In this document: in pieces, positions 6,003 to 9,029 of the stretch
Numbering within the stretch: position 1 is the stretch's first letter
Layout of the letters: the number at the start of each line of letters is the position of its first letter
NCBI GenBank assembly: GCA_937996755.1
Contig: CALKUS010000001.1
Location: forward strand, 1 to 9,029
Source of the DNA: an uncultured Pseudomonadota bacterium
Lineage (GTDB): Bacteria > Pseudomonadota > Gammaproteobacteria > Xanthomonadales > Ahniellaceae
DNA: 9,029 nucleotides
Direction of reading: 5' to 3'
The notes under the pieces: model-generated
What the model was told of the DNA's origin: nothing
The model's database searches: none
The model's input: the letters and a program-made list of their open reading frames with translations, nothing else
Program-made: the position numbers and the translations under genes

Positions 6003-7054
6003 GGCGGGCTCAGGCCTGCGCGCGCCGCCACGATGGCGGCGAGCACGTCGGGCGCGTAGTCGAAGGAATCGTAGTAGAGGCGCGACTCGTCCAACCCCGC
6101 GTGAACGAACGCATGTCGCGCGGCATCGATCATGGCTGGTGGACCGCTCATGTACACGTCGAGTTCCGAGAGGTCGGGGAAATCGGCCACGACGACCTCG
6201 TGCACGAGCCCCGTGCGGTGGCGCGCCGCTTCGCCGGGCCCGGGTTCGGACAGGACCGACGTGAAGAACAGCGCGGGATGGCGCTCGACCAGCCGTGCCG
6301 GCAGCTTCGGCAGGTAGAGGTCGGCCTCGCTGCGGACGCCCCAGTAGACGTGGATCGGTCGCGCCGTGCCGAGATGCAGGAAATGCTCGACGATCGCCTT
6401 GATCGGCGCGATCCCCGTTCCGCCGCCGACGAACAGCATCGCGCGCTCGGAATCCTCGCGCGGCACGAACGTGCCGAGCGGGCCTTCGACGCGCAGCACC
6501 TCGCCTTCGCGCATCGTGTCGAAGACGTGCGCCGTGAAGCCGCCGCCCGCCACGCGGCGGATGTGCAGCTCGATGCGTGCCGCGTCCTCGGGCGCATTCG
6601 CGATCGAGAACGCGCGGCGCTTGCCGCCGGGCAGCAGCACGTCGAGGTACTGGCCGGCGACGTAACGCAGCGTCTGCCCGGCCGGCGGCCGCAGCATGAG
6701 CCGCATCACGTCGGGCGCCAGCAGCGTGCGCTCGACGACCTTCATCGCGAGCTGCCGCTTCGGCATGTCGGCGACGGAGGGCACCTCGCGCGCGGCGACG
6801 ACGAGGTCGGTCAGCGGTTCGGCCTGGCACAGCAGCACCTGGTGGGCGCTGCGCTCCTCGCCGGACAGCGCCACGGGCGGCTGGTGGTGGCGGATCTCGC
6901 CTTCGAGCACGGTGGCCTTGCAGCTGCCGCAGCGCCCGCTGAGGCACGAGTACGGCAACGCGTAGCCCTGCGCGCGCGCCGCGTCGAGCACGGTCTCGCC
7001 CGGCGCGACCGCGAATTCGTGGCCGCTCGGCGTCAGTCGTACGCGGAATGCCAT
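5999..7054 (-). CDS. 2Fe-2S ferredoxin-type NAD(P)H:FAD oxidoreductase (CDP-6-deoxy-glucoseen reductase-like)
   Basis: The 351-residue soluble electron-transfer flavoprotein has three domains. An N-terminal plant-type ferredoxin domain (1-90) carries cluster cysteines C37, C42, C45 (SCLSGRCGSC) and C76 (LLCQAEP). An FAD-binding barrel follows (about 100-200), with AGQYLDVLLPGGKRRAFSIANAP. The NAD(P) domain (about 205-335) has FVGGGTGIAPIKAI and YMSGPPAMIDA. Relatives are usually annotated as CDP-6-deoxy-delta-3,4-glucoseen reductase, phenol hydroxylase reductase or methane monooxygenase reductase subunits. In a genome without the matching sugar or oxygenase genes that name is not reliable, and none are seen here. 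The start at 7054 matches the usual first strand (MAFRVRLTPSGHEF) and has a CACAAT box 6 bases upstream without Shine-Dalgarno. It is coupled to the DUF2845 gene and divergent from the PaaI-type thioesterase. The electron acceptor is unknown. Confidence 0.92.
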   Translation of the reverse strand: MAFRVRLTPSGHEFAVAPGETVLDAARAQGYALPYSCLSGRCGSCKATVLEGEIRHHQPPVALSGEERSAHQVLLCQAEPLTDLVVAAREVPSVADMPKRQLAMKVVERTLLAPDVMRLMLRPPAGQTLRYVAGQYLDVLLPGGKRRAFSIANAPEDAARIELHIRRVAGGGFTAHVFDTMREGEVLRVEGPLGTFVPREDSERAMLFVGGGTGIAPIKAIVEHFLHLGTARPIHVYWGVRSEADLYLPKLPARLVERHPALFFTSVLSEPGPGEAARHRTGLVHEVVVADFPDLSELDVYMSGPPAMIDAARHAFVHAGLDESRLYYDSFDYAPDVLAAIVAARAGLSPP

Positions 7055-7123
7055 GCGGCGATTGTGCGCGATCGGCCGCGACTGCGCACCGTACAATCGA
7101 CCACCCAAGACGGAGCCGACGGC
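7055..7123. promoter_or_regulatory. Divergent promoter region between reductase and PaaI-type thioesterase
   Basis: These 69 bases separate two divergent starts. On the plus strand, TACAAT (7092-7097) is a good -10, and GGAG (7112-7115) is a Shine-Dalgarno 8 bases before the ATG, so this side makes a short leadered mRNA. On the minus strand, CACAAT (plus-strand ATTGTG at 7061-7066) lies 6 bases before the reductase ATG with no Shine-Dalgarno, which would fit a leaderless start. No clear -35 hexamers. Confidence 0.5.
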
Positions 7124-7561
7124 ATGCGCATCTGGAAGAAGCAGGGCACCCTGGAGGACGCGAACGCGCGCAACGCCGGGACGCTGAACGAGGCGCTCGG
7201 CATCCGTTTCACGGAAATCGGCGACGACTTCCTGTCCGGCTCGATGCCGGTCGATGCACGCACGAAGCAGCCGTTCGGACTGCTGCACGGCGGCGCAAAC
7301 GTCGCGCTCGCCGAAACGCTCGGCAGCTTCGCCGGTTACCTCGTCCTCGCGCCGGGGGAGGGCCGCACCGTCGGCATCGAGATCAATGCGAACCACCTGC
7401 GCGCCGTGCGCGCGGGCACGGTGACCGGCACGGCGCGGCCGCTGCACCTCGGTCGCACGACGCAGGTGTGGGAGATCCGCATCGTCGATCCCGACGGCAA
7501 GCTCGCGTGCATCTCGCGCATCACGCTCGCGGTCGTGCCGGAAGGTCCGCCCATCAAGTGA
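7124..7561 (+). CDS. PaaI/MenI-type hotdog acyl-CoA thioesterase
   Basis: The 145-residue cytosolic hotdog-fold protein probably hydrolyses an acyl- or aroyl-CoA. It opens with LEDANARNAGTLNEALGIRFTEIGDDFLSG, typical of the PaaI/YbdB/YdiI (EntH/MenI) group. The active-site block is KQPFGLLHGGANVALAETLGS (48-68): the HGG turn at 55-57 and the catalytic-base glutamate E64 are in place. INANHLRAVRAGTVTGTARPLH is the usual second half, and ISRITLAVV the last strand. Length fits the family (about 135-150). The ATG at 7124 is set by GGAG at 7112-7115. The frame is open further upstream, but that part lies antisense to the reductase start. The stop overlaps the GTG of the kinase gene. Whether it acts in menaquinone synthesis, proofreading or degradation cannot be told; no men or paa genes are visible. 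Confidence 0.9.
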   Translation: MRIWKKQGTLEDANARNAGTLNEALGIRFTEIGDDFLSGSMPVDARTKQPFGLLHGGANVALAETLGSFAGYLVLAPGEGRTVGIEINANHLRAVRAGTVTGTARPLHLGRTTQVWEIRIVDPDGKLACISRITLAVVPEGPPIK

Positions 7562-8511
7562 GCGACGGCCACCCGTACGAGCGCCTGCTGCCGGAGACCG
7601 TGCTCGACGCGGTCGAAGCGCAGGGCTTTGCGCCGGACGGGCGGCTGCAACCGCTCAACAGCTTCGAGAACCGCGTCTACCAGCTCGGCCTCGAGGACGG
7701 CACGTTCCTCGTCGCGAAGTTCTATCGCCCCGGGCGCTGGAGCGACGCGCAGATCGCCGAGGAGCACGCGTTCGTGTACGAGCTCGTCGCCGCCGAGATC
7801 GGCGTCGTTGCACCGCTCGCGGATGCGACGGGCGCCACCTTGTTCCGCCACGACGAGTTCCGCTTCGCGCTGTTCCCGCGCCGCGGCGGCCGCGCGCCGG
7901 AACTGGAAGGCCCGGCGGTGGCGCAGTGGATGGGGCGGACGCTCGGCCGCCTGCACGCGGTCGGCGCGACGCGGCGCTTCGCGCATCGCGCGCGCTTCGA
8001 CGTGGACGAGCTCGTGCGCGCGCCCGCGCGCGCCGTGCTCGCGAGCGAGCTGCTGCCGGGATCGCTCGCGCGCCGTTACCAGGCGGCCACCGACGAGGCC
8101 GCCGACGCGATCGCCGCGGCATGGGCGGCGATCGCGCCCACCCCGTTGCGGCTGCACGGCGACTGCCATCCGGGCAATGTGCTCTGGACGGACGCCGGGC
8201 CGACGCTCGTCGATTTCGACGACGCGCGCTCCGGGCCGGCCGTGCAGGACGTCTGGATGCTGCTCACGGGCGGCGCGGCGCAGCGCGAGGCGCTGCTGGA
8301 AGGCTACGAACAGTTCCGGCCGTTCGATCGCGCCGAACTGGCGCTGGTCGAGCCGCTGCGCCTGATGCGCCAGGTGCACTACGCAGGCTGGATCGCGTCA
8401 CGCTGGGACGATCCGGCGTTCCCGGTCGCGTTCCCGCACGCCGGACAGGCCCGCTGGTGGGACGAACACGTCGACGACCTCGAGCGCGGCACGGCACTGG
8501 TAGCGAGCTAG
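7558..8511 (+). CDS. srkA: Stress-response serine/threonine kinase, SrkA (YihE/RdoA) type
   Basis: The 317-residue cytosolic kinase has the aminoglycoside-phosphotransferase fold; E. coli SrkA (328 residues) is a Ser/Thr kinase that protects stressed cells. Diagnostic blocks are LNSFENRVYQLGLEDG (33-48), FLVAKFYRPGRWSDAQIAEEH (50-70) with the ATP-binding lysine K54, and RLHAVGA. The catalytic loop LHGDCHPGNVLW (199-210) has D202 and N207, and VDFDDARSGPAVQDVWMLL (218-236) supplies the metal-binding aspartates. RQVHYAGWIASRWDDPAFP is a conserved late segment. The start is a GTG at 7558 that overlaps the thioesterase TGA (GTGA), giving MSDGHPYERLLPETVLDA; GGAAGG at 7540-7545 could serve as ribosome site. 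No ATG lies closer to the homologous start. In many gammaproteobacteria srkA lies next to dsbA; here it is coupled to a thioesterase instead. Confidence 0.92.
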   Translation: MSDGHPYERLLPETVLDAVEAQGFAPDGRLQPLNSFENRVYQLGLEDGTFLVAKFYRPGRWSDAQIAEEHAFVYELVAAEIGVVAPLADATGATLFRHDEFRFALFPRRGGRAPELEGPAVAQWMGRTLGRLHAVGATRRFAHRARFDVDELVRAPARAVLASELLPGSLARRYQAATDEAADAIAAAWAAIAPTPLRLHGDCHPGNVLWTDAGPTLVDFDDARSGPAVQDVWMLLTGGAAQREALLEGYEQFRPFDRAELALVEPLRLMRQVHYAGWIASRWDDPAFPVAFPHAGQARWWDEHVDDLERGTALVAS

Positions 8512-8529
8512 AACAAACGCTCGTACAGC

Positions 8530-8549
8530 GGGTCCTACCGTAGGGACCC
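8530..8549. other. Hairpin between srkA and the acyltransferase gene
   Basis: GGGT-CCTA-CCG-TAGG-G-ACCC folds as two 4-bp stems with one bulged G and a 3-base loop, 18 bases after the srkA stop. There is no T tract, so intrinsic termination is doubtful. Only 4 bases separate it from the GACAAT box of the next gene, so it may be an operator or mark the operon end. Confidence 0.4.
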
Positions 8550-8553
8550 ATGC

Positions 8554-8559
8554 GACAAT
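8554..8559 (+). promoter_or_regulatory. Candidate -10 box (GACAAT) for the acyltransferase gene
   Basis: GACAAT lies 7 bases before the ATG at 8567, with no Shine-Dalgarno between. If used, the mRNA would start at or very near the ATG. No clear -35 was found; the expected position falls within or beside the hairpin at 8530-8549. Confidence 0.3.
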
Positions 8560-8566
8560 CCGCCCG

Positions 8567-9029
8567 ATGAGCGCCCCCGACATCACGCCGGCGCAGCGTA
8601 CGCCGCGCGACTGGGCGCGGCCCTTGCGCTACGCCCTGCGCACGCCCGTGCTGCTGGTGCACCTGCTGGTGGGCCTGCCGCTGACGCTGCTTGCGCTGCT
8701 GCCGCCGCATCGCGGCCTGCTCGACCGGCGCGGCGAGCGCCTCGACCATCGCGCGATCCGCTGGTGGTCCGGCGTGCTGATGCGCATCTTCGGCCTGCAG
8801 CTCGTGCGCGTCGGCGAGCCGCTCGGCGGTGCCACGCTGTTCGTCGCGAACCATCTCTCGTGGATGGACATCGAGATCCTGCACAGCCAGCGCATGATGT
8901 GTTTCGTCGCGAAGAGCGAGATCGAGCGCTGGCCGCTGGTCGGCTGGCTCGCCGGCCGCGCGGGCACGATCTACCACCGCCGCGGCAGCACCGAATCGTT
9001 GTCGAGCGTATCGGCCGTGATGGTCGAGC
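8567..9029 (+). CDS. PlsC-type 1-acyl-sn-glycerol-3-phosphate acyltransferase, C-terminal part missing
   Basis: This is the N-terminal 154 residues of a lysophosphatidate-type acyltransferase, an inner-membrane enzyme that acylates lysophosphatidic acid or a related lipid; the gene runs off the right edge. The start MSAPDITPAQRTPRDWARPL is followed by a hydrophobic segment at about 28-45 (VLLVHLLVGLPLTLLALL). The catalytic motif NH-x4-D is present as NHLSWMD (N95, H96, D101). FVAKSEIERWPLVGWLAGRAGTIYHRRGS (113-141) is the second conserved block, with the G-x-I-x-x-x-R-G substrate-binding segment. This combination is typical of xanthomonad and betaproteobacterial PlsC relatives, some of which act on ornithine lipids (OlsA) rather than glycerolipids, so the gene symbol is left open. 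It starts 55 bases after srkA, possibly from its own promoter. Confidence 0.9.
   Translation, partial: MSAPDITPAQRTPRDWARPLRYALRTPVLLVHLLVGLPLTLLALLPPHRGLLDRRGERLDHRAIRWWSGVLMRIFGLQLVRVGEPLGGATLFVANHLSWMDIEILHSQRMMCFVAKSEIERWPLVGWLAGRAGTIYHRRGSTESLSSVSAVMVE

Noticed and set aside
5382..6059. A 225-residue plus-strand frame with a THTHTRTHT repeat
   Set aside because: The repeat is the nucleotide inverted repeat being translated; the rest is antisense to the DUF2845 gene.
5442..6947. Extension of the DUF2845 gene to a 501-residue product
   Set aside because: The upstream part overlaps the well-supported reductase in another frame; the signal peptide starting at 6002 marks the real N terminus.
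7055..7447. Extended N terminus for the reductase up to 7447
   Set aside because: The extra sequence is antisense to the PaaI-type thioesterase; the ferredoxin domain begins right at the ATG at 7054.
1..9029. A defence system, prophage, CRISPR array or insertion sequence
   Set aside because: Every substantial coding region belongs to a conserved metabolic or envelope family; I saw no transposase, integrase, regular spacer array or attachment-site duplication.

Overview
The window is a very GC-rich, gene-dense bacterial chromosome segment. Gene content points to a gammaproteobacterium, most likely of the Xanthomonadales/Lysobacterales (Lysobacter, Luteimonas or Dokdonella-like). The clues are a hemD-hemX-hemY cluster, a stand-alone YiiD_C-type thioesterase, a DUF2845 protein, a xanthomonad-type ferredoxin-reductase and -10 boxes of the TACAAT/TAGCAT type. 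The placement is inferred from gene families and style, not from a marker gene. I found no rRNA, tRNA, CRISPR array, transposase, phage gene or defence system.

Left block, minus strand (1-2020): a SulP-family anion transporter cut by the left edge (1-761), an unrecognised small lipoprotein (1008-1415) and a YiiD_C hotdog thioesterase (1553-2020). The 246-base gap before the transporter holds a possible terminator and other GC hairpins. The gap upstream of the lipoprotein holds two strong palindromes.

Central block, plus strand (2098-5354): hemD, hemX and hemY form one operon. HemD makes uroporphyrinogen III, the branch point to heme, siroheme and B12. HemX and HemY are inner-membrane proteins that accompany it in proteobacteria. 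hemC is not upstream as it is in enterobacteria; its place is taken by the divergent thioesterase. The operon meets the next block tail to tail at a composite inverted repeat (5373-5438) that can fold in two registers.

Third block, minus strand (5442-7054): a 2Fe-2S/FAD/NAD(P)H reductase is translationally coupled by an ATGA overlap to a secreted DUF2845 protein with a duplicated cysteine motif. Right block, plus strand (7124-9029): a divergently transcribed PaaI-type thioesterase overlaps by GTGA with an SrkA-type stress-response kinase. A PlsC-type acyltransferase, cut by the right edge, follows.

Overall this is mostly conserved housekeeping DNA. The parts that ordinary annotation would miss are non-coding: the composite repeat at 5373-5438, the paired palindromes at 1446-1498, and several -10-like boxes placed 6-7 bases before start codons that lack a Shine-Dalgarno sequence. 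I see no convincing evidence for a new multi-gene system.
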